Assembly (NCBI RefSeq): GCF_030269685.1
Contig: NZ_BSTT01000002.1
Location: 62,001 to 126,000, forward strand
Direction: 5' to 3'
Length of the DNA: 64,000 nt
DNA from: Actinomycetospora sp. NBRC 106378
Lineage (GTDB): Bacteria; Actinomycetota; Actinomycetes; Mycobacteriales; Pseudonocardiaceae
In this document: piece after piece, positions 18,901 to 28,100 of the stretch
Numbering within the stretch: position 1 is the first letter of the stretch
How the letters are laid out: the number at the start of each line of letters is the position of its first letter
The notes under the pieces: model-generated
What the model saw: only the letters and a program-made list of their open reading frames with translations
What the model was told of the DNA's origin: nothing
The model's database searches: none
Position numbers and translations under genes: made by a program

Positions 18901-19575
18901 GAACACCGGGACGACGTCGGAGATCAGCGCGCGGGCCTCCGAGGACTCGGGACCGGCCGCAAAGGCAGCGTCGAGACGCTCAGGGGTCCAGCCGGCCTCG
19001 AGGTCGCCCCACTCGTCGTCGCCGGATGCGGGCAGCTGGGCGAGGAACGCCTCGTCGCCGAGGATCTCCCGCTGGCGGCGAGTGTCGTCGAGCAGGCCCT
19101 GAGCTCGGTAGACCGCGGGCAGGGGGGCACCGGGGTGGTGGGCCTGGATGTACTTGACGTAGTCGCCGAGGATGGCCGACTCGAGCGTCTCGGCGCCGAT
19201 CAGGTGGAACGGCACCTGGAGGAACCGCTTCTCGCCGAGCCAATGGTAACGGGCAAGCGTGTCGGCGAACTCCGGCTTGGACCGGGCGCTGACGTCGCCG
19301 TCGAGCAGCGCGTCGAGCACGGCCATGAAGTGGCTCTTCCCGGAGCCGAATGACCCGTGCAGGTAGGTCGCCTTCGAGCGGCCCTCCGCGAGCGCGGAGT
19401 CGATCAGGCCGAGGGCCTCGTCGAACGCCACCCGGAGCTGTGGCGTGACGACGTACTGCTCGACAGTGCGCAGACGGTCGGAGACACCCTCGGTCAGCTT
19501 GAGAACGAAGTCTCCCTGGTGGACGCGCTCCGGGATGTCGATCAGTTCGCGCAGCAGCGGCTGTGGTGTCGTCAC
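15910..19575 (-). CDS. pglY: PglY, large BrxC/PglY-type ATPase
   Basis: 1221 residues from GTG at 19575, with a GAGGGGG ribosome-binding site. Walker A GSFGSGKS lies at residues 74-81 and Walker B VVLFLDEL near 259-266; DUF6079-type BrxC/PglY proteins share this large AAA-like architecture. The tail contains a Gly/Ala-rich segment (GATGAGAGESGSMQHRD) and ends DITYRVVER. PglY is a core ATPase of BREX, presumably forming an oligomer on DNA with PglZ and PglX. It is the first gene of the run of four overlapping genes; 120 bp separate it from the DUF429 gene, so it may have its own promoter. Confidence 0.92.
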   Translation of the reverse strand: MTTPQPLLRELIDIPERVHQGDFVLKLTEGVSDRLRTVEQYVVTPQLRVAFDEALGLIDSALAEGRSKATYLHGSFGSGKSHFMAVLDALLDGDVSARSKPEFADTLARYHWLGEKRFLQVPFHLIGAETLESAILGDYVKYIQAHHPGAPLPAVYRAQGLLDDTRRQREILGDEAFLAQLPASGDDEWGDLEAGWTPERLDAAFAAGPESSEARALISDVVPVFFPNYTRTVQGSANAFVTLDAGLAAISRHAKALGFDGVVLFLDELVLWLAGRIGNDDFVRREAEKVAKLVESSDANRPIPIVSLIARQRDLRELIGQHGTGAESLSFQDQLSYWDGRFGRVDLEDRNLEMIAEKRVLKPVSESAREQIAAAFARTDRLPGATRDVLLSDGDAEGFRRTYPFSPAFMATLIEVSSALQRERTAIKLMWTILVERRDDLRLGQIVPLGDLYDAIADGADQPFTHELKVQFDQARSLYEHTLRPLLLEQRSMTEEQAQRRAPVETAAWNAFRSDDRLVKTLLLAALAPHVGALQGLTARRLAHLNHGTVTSMIPGQEVAEVVRRLRTWASRVAELKVGDEDDPSVRLQLVGIDLSVIYERVAHVDNAGAQRRLVRDLLFAELGVKHDGGLDVTHTVTWRGSRRVLEIVYGNVRDRTELRDELFEPSQSDRWRLVIDYPFDQATHNAADDLARVRDLRAAAPRNTVAWLPAFVTGDVQRKIGTLVRIDHLLFGNRLQETATHLGPEDRYRAIDLLRNQGDSLRAELRTVLRQAYGLAKPDSASVLDWSQHLASLDPTFSPELGVGRPFADALDRLVDQCFAHTFPQHPDFDPQHKGTAVTAAELRTVLDVVRRAAESEDQRLSETERQERPALQRVAHPLRLGELLDGPFTLDRFWERELDRLIPDDEPSVGQVRRSIPKEYGLDPKVANLVILTYAELGRRSWSYRGDAIEPPNTVDDVRDEMVLRRARLPEPEVWATAVERAAVLFGANLDARVRSPRSVARMARTVTAAAATRREPAADLLAVLEKDWALFGVDPTDNPARGRTATVAVRVLDALRVRSEPTEVAEALAEADLDEVPLRTLLTSMSSANDVTAALRGVDRQIFEHLRASTDERAQAIRSALAEGAAADELVVSLRKTLADAHRATVGLITQTVGREPVIGGSSTGKSVVTTGATGAGAGESGSMQHRDVGPRDEVLARLRDAVSKDATIDITYRVVER

Positions 19576-19695
19576 CCTCGTGTGCCCCCTCGAGATCCGT
19601 TCTGCCGGCTCATTGTGGTCACCCGTCCCGGCGCGCCGACACCCCGGTAGGGGTACGGGGCCGGAGCAGCGGCGCGTCCGGTCGTTGGTGGACGT

Positions 19696-20487
19696 TCAGG
19701 GAGAGGCTGGCCTCGGATCGACCTCGTGGAGAGGGAGGGACGGGACCGCGATCCATCCTTCGATCTCTGCGATCCGGCGCTCGTCGGTGTCCGACGCGGG
19801 CGGCGGCTCCACTCCACCGGGTGTCATGGCCGACGCAGCGACGAGTGCGGCAACCAGCGCGTCGATGACGTCGTCGCCGTAGGTCTTCGACTGGAGCACC
19901 GCCTCGCGAACTTCCTCGACGTCGACTGTGTGGCCGACGGCGTTCAGGATGTCTTTTCGAGCTTTGGCCCAATTGTCGCCGTTCTTGTAGCCCGGCATAT
20001 CGAGGTGCCAGTGCCGCATCGCGAGGGCGGGGTAGACCTCGATCAGTCGCCCGGTGCCGACCCGATCATGCTTGGGGTCCCTCGAGCGCCACGCGTTGAG
20101 GATCGAGGCGCACCGCATCGCCGTCGCGCCGATGTAGGTCGAGGAGACTGATAGGGGCTCTTTGAAGCGGGCAGCAACTTCCCGATCGGTCAGTCGCAGG
20201 CGCAGTATGCGGCGCGCTGCCGGACCCTCTCCACCAGGCCATGTCCGCCCCGCGGCATGAGCAGACACAGCGTCCACGAACCCTGCGGGCCAGCCGAAGG
20301 GGCAGTCGATGCCGACCTTCGCGATGCCAATTCCAGCTATGGCCTCCACAAGCTGAGCATCGGACATTCTCCGCGGTAGGACAGTCGCTCGCGGCTGAGC
20401 GTCGTCCCAGTCAAGCCGAACTACTGCCGTCCCGACGGGCTCGGCAGCGAGGTCGACTCCAAGGGTTGCGACAGTCACAGCTGCCAC
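19696..20487 (-). CDS. DUF429 family protein inserted in the BREX locus
   Basis: 263 residues or slightly fewer: GTG at 20487 or the second GTG at 20478 could start it. TLGVDLAAEP at the N-terminus, KVGIDCPFGWP near residue 57, and YGDDVIDALVAALVA near 205 are the conserved acidic motifs of DUF429, a predicted RNase H-like nuclease family. Motif spacing is complete, so it may be catalytically active. It sits between pglX and pglY on the same strand, where the reference type 2 locus has no gene. It is either cargo or a local accessory to the BREX system; the sequence cannot decide. Confidence 0.85.
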   Translation of the reverse strand: MAAVTVATLGVDLAAEPVGTAVVRLDWDDAQPRATVLPRRMSDAQLVEAIAGIGIAKVGIDCPFGWPAGFVDAVSAHAAGRTWPGGEGPAARRILRLRLTDREVAARFKEPLSVSSTYIGATAMRCASILNAWRSRDPKHDRVGTGRLIEVYPALAMRHWHLDMPGYKNGDNWAKARKDILNAVGHTVDVEEVREAVLQSKTYGDDVIDALVAALVAASAMTPGGVEPPPASDTDERRIAEIEGWIAVPSLPLHEVDPRPASP

Positions 20488-20601
20488 CAGCAGAGCGGGT
20501 CGGCGTCAGAGCCCGACTGTGCACCTCCGGTCGTCGGCAACGCGCCGCGGTGTCTTGGCGGGCTCACGCATCGGTCCTGTTGCCGTCGGACTGGGCGCGC
20601 C

Positions 20602-23600
20602 TCATGGCAGCTGGTAGCGAGTGCCACGCTTCTGGCCAATGGTGCTGAGCCGGGCGTCCTTGACGAGAGAGGTCGCAACTGCCCGGGCGCCCGCAGCGTC
20701 GAGACCAGTGACGTTGCGGATGTCTTCGTTGGACAGCGGACCGGAGACGGCCGCGGTCAGGACGGCGTCGATGAGGGCGGGGTCGATCGTCTTCGGCGCG
20801 CGCGAGGTCTGGGCTCTCCCGGTGCCGGATGTGGCCTGCTTGCGGGGGAGCGGCGAGACGTCGACACGCCCCTCGGGGCGCCAGGCCGCGAGACCCGCCG
20901 TTGTGACCCCATACTCGACGAGCTGGGCGTCGAGGAAGCCTTGGTAGACCTCGGCGGGAGAAGAGCCGTAGGCGGGATCGATCTCGCCGTGCCATTGCTT
21001 CACCCAGGGCATGAGTTCGGCGAAGCCGGCGAGCAGGGGGAGCATGCGTTCGTCACTCCAGCCGTCGTCGCCGCGTCGGATGGTGATCAAGACGGCAAGG
21101 GCTTGAGCCTGTTCGCGGTGGTCCCAGCCGGCCCAGCCGAGCAGGAGGCTGCCGTCGCCGTCGCGGGAGGCGGCGGGATAGGAGATGAAGCGCTCTTTGG
21201 GTACGTCGAGCTTGCCACGGTGGTGCCAGTACGAGGTGCGCAGGAAGTCGCCGGAGCCATATTTCGGGGGCACCGGGACGTCGCCGACGACCTTGCGGAC
21301 CCGGTCGCGGACCTCGGGGTGGGTGGGGTCGTCATACCCGAGTTCTGCGGCGACCCGGTCTTCCTGTCGCTGCAGGTCCCAGGTCCGCTCCCATTCGCGA
21401 CGGTGGGCGAGTCCAGCGGGCTTGTAGCGGAAGGCGGCGAGAAACGGCACGTGCTCCCCATCGACGAGGACGCCGACGACCGAGGCGAGGTCGACGTCGG
21501 TGCGCCCGTGCGTCTCCTGCGCCCACAGCCCAGCCACCGACACGAAGTCCTCGTCAGCGCGCAACGCGTCAGCCAGGGTGGCGACGGTGCGCGGGCTCGG
21601 CTGCTCGGCGCCTGAGTCGTCCATGGCGAACCACAGCGCGCGATCCTCTAGCCGGTCAAGCAACCACGTCTCAAGTGCCCGTGCCTGCTGCTTGTCCCAT
21701 GGCTCGCTCGCCCACCGGCGTTTGCACTCCGGCCGCTCGATTAGGGCGATGTCCCTACGTCGCTCGATGAGCTCTATCCGGTGCTCGACGATGGTGCGGT
21801 ACCAATCCGGCCAGTGTCCCGGGAGTTCGGTGATCGGTGTTGAGCCGTGCCGAGCGAACCACTGAGTCTCGGTCCGCCCCGCCGCGACTTCGCGTGCCAG
21901 GACGATCTCAAACGCCCGTTCACCAAGGTCCAAGCCCGGCACATCTTCGGGTTTCCCGACAACGACATCGACTCGCTCGGCGTCCGACAGCAGCCCGTAG
22001 AGGTCGTAGACCCCCCAGTCCAACTCCTCCTGCTCGGCGATCATGCGCGCCCGAAGGTGCAGGTATCGGTCGTGCGCGTCGGCCAGCAGCTCGCGGGTCG
22101 GCGTGTACTCACTGGCCACCGACTCCGGCGAGACCGACGACAGCTCCGTCGCGAGCCCGTCCAGCCGCCGCCCCGCCTCTCGCGGCAACCGTTCCGGCAA
22201 CGGGAACTGCTCAAGCTTCGTACCGGTGAACTCGTAGCGGTGTTCCCACGGTTCATCTGCACCTGCCTGCTCGGCGCCTGGTCGTCCTTTGTTGTGGCTG
22301 ACTTGTCTCATCCAAAAGCACGCCGCCGACGAGTTTAGGATACCGAGCAGCTCCAGGTGGTCGTCCTCGTCCGCCCCCTCCGGCAGCTTGATCACCGGCG
22401 CCGAACGGTTGAAGACCTTTCCGCCCCTGTCGAGCACGAAGTGGTTGTGCGTCGCCACGAACGCCAGAATGATCGTTGCGGGTGCGGCCTTCGGGTCTCG
22501 GGTGAGCTGATGCCACTGAAACCATGGTCGACCTTCGCAGAAGTAGGTCGAACCGCCGAAAGTCGCTCTGTTGCCCAGGACGGTTCGACTAGGCCAGAGC
22601 CATTGCGCTACATGCTCTTCGAGTGTGTTCGTTGCCTCACATTCTGGCGGTGCAGAATATGGAAATACCGATGAGGTCGTTGGCAAGCTGCGCCAGTCTC
22701 GCAGTTCGTCGCCGAGCAGAAGTGTGCGAAACGAATTGTTTTGAAGACCGCGGCGTTCGAAACTAATTCGCGGCGCCAGGAAGACTTCGTCGGCATTGGT
22801 CATACCGAACACGCCGATTCGGAGGATCGAAGAGCCGAGAGTGGAGAGCGCTCCATGCTCCAAGCGCTCAAATAGCTCCCCTGACCCGCCACCCGAAAGT
22901 GACCAGGGGTGCGAGGTGAGCCTATCGCGAGGAAGGTCGACGACACTGACCCAGTCGGACTCGCTGTCGGGCTGGTCGACCTGCTCGACTATTGCCGTCC
23001 ACACCAGACCCATCTCTGGGTCGGCGGGCTGCTTGGGCTCGCCGCGGGTGCCGAGGACGGCGCGGACGGTTCCACCCGCGCGCGGGTAGGCGCGGCGGCC
23101 GATGAGGATGACGGTGGGGGTGCCGTGTCCAGGGATGTAGGCGCCGGAGGTGTCGATCACGTCGGTCAACGTAATCGTTGGAAAGAACTCGCCGATCAGC
23201 TTTGTGCCGAACTCGCGCTTCATGAACGCGTTGGATGTAATTTGACCGGTGTAGCCGGCGGCGCGGCCGTCGTAGTCGACGGTCTTCGCGAGGCGGAAGA
23301 AGAGCTGCGCGAAAGGCACCGTGAGCTGGTACTTCAGTCGACAGGCCGACCAGAGTCGGCGATACTCCTCGTTGTCGATGCTGTCCTTCGGCGTGATGTA
23401 GGGCGGGTTACCGACGACGACGTGGTAGGTGCCTTCCTCGAGAAGGTGCTGGTCGCGGTAGCGGTAGACGTCTTCGAACATGGTCGGGACCCCGACCTGC
23501 TCGTCGATCGACTCGAAAGACCCCTGCCGGGCGAGCGAACGCAGGGAGTCGCCGCAAGCGATGACTGGGCGCCAATCCTGCCCGATCGTCTCGTCGAGTC

Positions 23601-24480
23601 GGCGCACACCCGCGACCTGCCACGCTGCCATCGAGAGCCGGAAGCGAGCGATCGCGACGGCGAACGGGTTGACGTCGACGCCGTGGACCGAGGCCAGCGC
23701 GGTCGTCGCCAACGCGTAGGGCTCGAGGGTGGCCTGGTTGCGCCAGGCGTCGACGAGCCGGGCGAAGGCGTCGAGGAGGAAGTGCCCGGAGCCGCAGGCG
23801 GGGTCGACGATTCTGAAACCGCGGACGCCGAACTCCTCGAGTGCCGGGGTCATGGCGCGGTCGAGGATGAAGCTCTCGACGAACCGCGGGGTTTGCAGCA
23901 GGGCGTATTGCTTCTGGGCGGCCTCGGAGAGGTCCTGGTAGAGGTCGCCGAGGAAGCGGGTGTCCCAGTCGGGGTCGGTGAAGTCGTGACGCAGCGTGCC
24001 GTCGGCGTGGGTGCGACGCCAGAAGGCGACGAGGTCGCGGGCGGCGTCGTGGGAGATGGGGACCGAGTAGAGAGGGTTGTGATCACGGTCGAACAGCAAG
24101 CGGCCGGCCTCGCTGGAGCGAAGGACCTCGAACCGGCCTTCGAGCCAGACGGCGTCGTTGTGGTCGCGGTGGGCGCGGAAGTACTCGGCCTGGGCTTCTT
24201 CGGCGGCGTCACCGACGAGCGTCCCGTCGATCAGGCCGTTGTCCTCAGTGAAACGTAGGAAGACCGTGGAGAGCACCCAGGCCACGGCGACCTGAGTGAA
24301 CTGGGCGTCGCGCCAGGCGGGCCACTCCGCGGCGGTCCGGCGGACGCGGCGCTGCTCCTCGTACTCCGCGCGCAGCGCGCGGGCGTGGTCGGCGACCTCA
24401 TCGGTCTGGCGGTGCAGGTCGGTCTCGAGAAGTGTCACCTGCTCCTGCAGGTCAGCCAACAGCACCTTCGCGTCGATCAT
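20602..24480 (-). CDS. pglX: PglX, adenine-specific DNA methyltransferase of BREX type 2
   Basis: 1292 residues. SAM-binding motif I DPACGSGHFLLDAF is near residue 226 and catalytic motif IV GNPPY near 357, the class gamma N6-adenine methyltransferase order. The N-terminal helical region (residues 1-200) and the long region after motif IV match full-length PglX. Residues ~540-665 fall where the target-recognition domain is expected and have lower GC than the flanks (see findings). The C-terminus ends with a winged-helix-like segment (NEDIRNVTGLDAAGARAVAT). PglX marks host DNA and is needed for phage exclusion. The pglW gene is 690 bp upstream on the same strand, separated by an opposite-strand pseudogene. 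Confidence 0.93.
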   Translation of the reverse strand: MIDAKVLLADLQEQVTLLETDLHRQTDEVADHARALRAEYEEQRRVRRTAAEWPAWRDAQFTQVAVAWVLSTVFLRFTEDNGLIDGTLVGDAAEEAQAEYFRAHRDHNDAVWLEGRFEVLRSSEAGRLLFDRDHNPLYSVPISHDAARDLVAFWRRTHADGTLRHDFTDPDWDTRFLGDLYQDLSEAAQKQYALLQTPRFVESFILDRAMTPALEEFGVRGFRIVDPACGSGHFLLDAFARLVDAWRNQATLEPYALATTALASVHGVDVNPFAVAIARFRLSMAAWQVAGVRRLDETIGQDWRPVIACGDSLRSLARQGSFESIDEQVGVPTMFEDVYRYRDQHLLEEGTYHVVVGNPPYITPKDSIDNEEYRRLWSACRLKYQLTVPFAQLFFRLAKTVDYDGRAAGYTGQITSNAFMKREFGTKLIGEFFPTITLTDVIDTSGAYIPGHGTPTVILIGRRAYPRAGGTVRAVLGTRGEPKQPADPEMGLVWTAIVEQVDQPDSESDWVSVVDLPRDRLTSHPWSLSGGGSGELFERLEHGALSTLGSSILRIGVFGMTNADEVFLAPRISFERRGLQNNSFRTLLLGDELRDWRSLPTTSSVFPYSAPPECEATNTLEEHVAQWLWPSRTVLGNRATFGGSTYFCEGRPWFQWHQLTRDPKAAPATIILAFVATHNHFVLDRGGKVFNRSAPVIKLPEGADEDDHLELLGILNSSAACFWMRQVSHNKGRPGAEQAGADEPWEHRYEFTGTKLEQFPLPERLPREAGRRLDGLATELSSVSPESVASEYTPTRELLADAHDRYLHLRARMIAEQEELDWGVYDLYGLLSDAERVDVVVGKPEDVPGLDLGERAFEIVLAREVAAGRTETQWFARHGSTPITELPGHWPDWYRTIVEHRIELIERRRDIALIERPECKRRWASEPWDKQQARALETWLLDRLEDRALWFAMDDSGAEQPSPRTVATLADALRADEDFVSVAGLWAQETHGRTDVDLASVVGVLVDGEHVPFLAAFRYKPAGLAHRREWERTWDLQRQEDRVAAELGYDDPTHPEVRDRVRKVVGDVPVPPKYGSGDFLRTSYWHHRGKLDVPKERFISYPAASRDGDGSLLLGWAGWDHREQAQALAVLITIRRGDDGWSDERMLPLLAGFAELMPWVKQWHGEIDPAYGSSPAEVYQGFLDAQLVEYGVTTAGLAAWRPEGRVDVSPLPRKQATSGTGRAQTSRAPKTIDPALIDAVLTAAVSGPLSNEDIRNVTGLDAAGARAVATSLVKDARLSTIGQKRGTRYQLP

Positions 24481-24646
24481 CGAGCCCCCACCGCTTCGGT
24501 TGTGCCGAGGCCGATCATCGTCTCAGGCGCCACCGCCGCTCGGCCATGGCGTCCGCCAACCAGCGGTCCGGAACCTTCTGATTCGACCGACCGGGCTGTT
24601 CGCTACGTTTTTCGACCGGTCCGTGATGGAGGGGGTTGCGTTGTCG

Positions 24647-25162
24647 ATGTCCCGACGCGTGGTCGTGGTGTTGGGCGTCCTGTTCGCGATGGGGGTGGCA
24701 GCCACGACAGCCTAAGCCGCAGCACCTCGCGCGGCCGCGCCCACCATCAACGGCTGTGTGAATAAGCAAACCGGTGTGCTCCGTGTCGCGACACCGTCGC
24801 GGCCGTGTTTCACGCGGCCAGGGTTCCTACAGGAGACGCCCATCCAGTGGAACCTGACCGACGGCGGTGCACCTCCGCCGGTGACGGCTGGACAGCCCGC
24901 CGCGGTGGAGAAGCGCACGGTCACGCAGACCGTGGCCTCTGGCACCGGAGCGATGGTGAAGTCGACCTGTCGCGCCGATGAGACGGTCGTGACCGGCTCG
25001 TGGAAGGCCGACGGTGCTCAGCCCGGCAGTAAGCCTGCTGTCGGATACAGCCTCGGAACCACTGGCGAGTTCGACAACGGCTATCAGGCCGACGTGACCG
25101 CTGGTCCGAGGTACCCGGGTGATCCCGCACGGTGGTCGTCACGCTCAGTGCGACCCGTGTGA
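24647..25162 (+). pseudogene. secreted protein gene with in-frame TAA after the signal peptide
   Basis: ATG at 24647 begins a textbook signal peptide (MSRRVVVVLGVLFAMGVAATTA). At 24713-24715 an in-frame TAA interrupts it. The same frame then continues for about 148 codons without another stop to TGA at 25160-25162, with a mature-protein-like start (APTINGCVNKQTGVLRV) and two cysteines. Retention of a long open frame means the nonsense change is recent, or that the stop is sometimes read through. It lies on the plus strand between pglX and pglW, interrupting the BREX genes. A GTG at 24758 could start a signal-less cytoplasmic fragment. I do not recognise the mature domain. Confidence 0.65.
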
Positions 25163-25170
25163 GCAGCTCA

Positions 25171-28100
25171 TCAGGCTGCGTCGGAACCTTCCAGCCAGGC
25201 GGGGGAAGCCACGAGCCACTCCTCGCTCGACACCATGCCGATCGCTGCGCGGTCGACGTGGGGTGCCGCGCGCTCGTCCGCGGCGACGCAGAGTAGAACG
25301 AGTGACGTCGGTCCGCCGTCGCGTCCGGCGTTGCGTGCGGAGGACATCAGCCGCTCCAGCATGGCCATAGCGCCGTCGTAGCGTCCGAAAGGCGTGAGAC
25401 CGTCGAGAGCGAGCACCGACTCAGCCCGCCACGACGACTCCAGTCGCGCCAACGCCAGTTTCACGATCTTGGTGAGATTTGTGCGCGCGCGATCCGGGGC
25501 GTCGTCGGCGTCGGCCCGGAGCACCGTCGCAAACGACCGCACCTTCTGCTCCGCGGCGATCTCGCGCATGGCGGTGGCGAACTCCGTCCCAGCGTCATGG
25601 ACTGTCGCGCCCGTTGCGGCCGCGAGGCGACTGCGCGCCTCTTGCCACCGCGAGCGACGGGCGGTGACGATCCGGACGCCGCCATTCCGCAAGACGCGGT
25701 CGAGCCGTGGGTCTGCGCCGTCTGAGGCGATGGGCGCGGGGGTGAAGAGCGAGCTCGATGCAGCCGTCGTGGTGACGGGACGAATCTTCTGCCCGGTCCA
25801 GTCGACCGCAATGTCCATCGACCGGAGCAGGTCTCGGAGTGCGGCGCCGGAGGGCAGTGGGGGGAGCCCTGGAAAGCGGGCGGCGACCCGCGACTCGAAG
25901 ACCTCAGGCTCCAGGCCGTCCGGCGGGATGGCCGCACCGGCCTGCGAGAGGCGCAGCGCTCGGGCGGGGGAGAGGTCAGCGGGGTAGAGCTCGAGCCGAG
26001 CATTGGCGAGCACTGATCCAGAGGCCGCAGCCGCCAGCCGAACGAGTCGCTGCTCGACAATGCCCGGCACGACGTCGCCGGAGATGGCACTGAGCTCGCG
26101 GATCACGGTCGTCGGGGTTGGGAGGGGCTCCCGGGCAGCAAGATCGACGGCCTTATCGCCGAGCCGCGCAGCCACTTCCAGCAGCGCGAAGTCGCTGGGG
26201 ATGTCGAGGTCCTCGTCCTCAGTTACCTGCAGCGCGATGAGCATCCGGTCGTGATGACGGCGGGTTCCGAAGCGTGGATTCTCGGGGTCCTCGCCTTCCA
26301 CGACGGCGCGCAGGGCGGCAAAGCCGTAGGCCCGGCGTCGGGTGGGGTCGGTCTCCGACGGGCAACCCCGCACTGCGAGGAGCTGGTCGGCCAGCTCGCT
26401 GGCGGTGGCGACGCGCCCGAGTTGCCGCAGAGCGGTCACGACCTGGGCTCGGGCCGCCGCGAGCTCGGCGTCACCAGACCAACGGTTGCGTTGCTTGTCC
26501 AGGAGATCGTTGAGCTGTCTAGGCGCGAGCCCGAAGCGGTCGGCCAACGCCTTGACCGTGGGCCATCGCGTATCTGGGAGTCGGCCACCGCGGTCGTCGG
26601 GAAGACCGAGAGCCCCGCGCACGATGGCGGCCTGATCGGCTCCGCGCTTCGGCGTGGCGGGAATCAGTCGCTCGACGAGCAGGTCGAGAGACAGCGCGGC
26701 GTCGTCGTCTCCTGATGCTTCGACTGGGGGCGTAGCGCTGCCCGCTTCCAGCCGGTCCTGCCATTCCCGCACCCGGCGAAGCAGTTCGTCGCGCGTCGGC
26801 TTCGACAGCCCGCGGGCCCGCCAGAGGTCGCGGATCGGGAGTGCGAGCAGCTGGCCGACCGTCGATGCTCCGAGGCGCTGGGCAACGGCGACGGCGCGCG
26901 GGCTCAGTCCAGCGGTGTCAAGGGCAGAGTCGAGCGAGGCGAGCGAGGCAACGCGGTCGCGGACGTCCTGCGGGTCGTCCGACATCGACGGGAGCGTGGT
27001 CGCCGGGCCAGTGCTGTCGGCCTCGGTGAACACGTCGTCCCACGCGCGGCGCATTGCCTCGGCAGACGGATGCCGATCGCCGGCCTCGCGGGCGAACGCG
27101 CGACGGAAGAACTCGGTGAGGGGTTCACGCAGGGCCGGGCTGAAGACCTCCTCGGAGATCGAGGCCTCGGCGCGTGCGACTCGTGGGTCAGACCCATCGT
27201 CGCCCCAGGTAGGCAGCTCCAAGCTGGCCATCTCGTGCAGTGTTACGGCAGCGCCGTAGAGGTCGGCGGCGTCGTCCCAGGCCGGTCGTCGGGCCGTGCC
27301 GAGCATGGGGTCGCGGTAGCCGTTCGTGCCGGCGGTGACGTCGGCGTCGGGGATCCCAGCAAGGGAGAAGTCGAAGAGGACGACGGAGGTGCCGCGCTTG
27401 GCGTGGGTGAGTACACCGATGTTGTCGGGCTTGATGTCGCGGTGCCGGACGGCGTTGCGCTCGAGGTAGGCCACGGCGTCGAGGAGCTGCGAGCCGTAGC
27501 GCTGCAGCATGTCGGGCAGCAGCGCGCCTTCCTCGCGCAAGTACCGCGACAGCGTCGTCTGCCCGGCGAGCGTGACCTCGATGGCCGTCCGAGTGCCCAG
27601 CGGGAACACGCCGCGTCGGAGCCGGACGATGTAGTCGTTCGCTAGGTCGGCGAGGACGGCGGCTTCGTCGTCGAGTCGGGCTGCGGCCTTGTCGTCGCGG
27701 CCGATCTTGAGGACGGCTTCCTCGTTGTCGCGGCGCACGAGTAGGGCGCGCGCGGTAGCGCCGGTACCGAGCCTGCTGACGACCCGGTACTCGCCGCCGA
27801 CCACGTCGTCCGGTCCCGCTTCGTACGGGTCCGGCTCCGGGTCGGGGTGCACCGACTCGCGCAGCGAGGCCTCGGCGAGGCTAAGCAGCGTCAGGAAGTC
27901 TTCGATGTCCGGACACCGGTCGCTGATGATCGGGCGGGTGGCCTCCGCGACGAACGCGTCGACGTCGTCGGGCAGGGAGTCGTCGACGGCCTTGGGATGT
28001 AGTCCGTCGTCGGTGAGGAGGCGCTCGATCAGCTCGGCCTGCGTGGAAGCGGGCGCCTGACCCGTGAGGATGAGGTAGGCGGTGGCGCCGAGGCCAAAGA

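Noticed and set aside
17743-19353. 536-codon plus-strand open frame opposite pglY
   Set aside because: Lies entirely antisense to PglY with its Walker motifs; no recognisable protein content.
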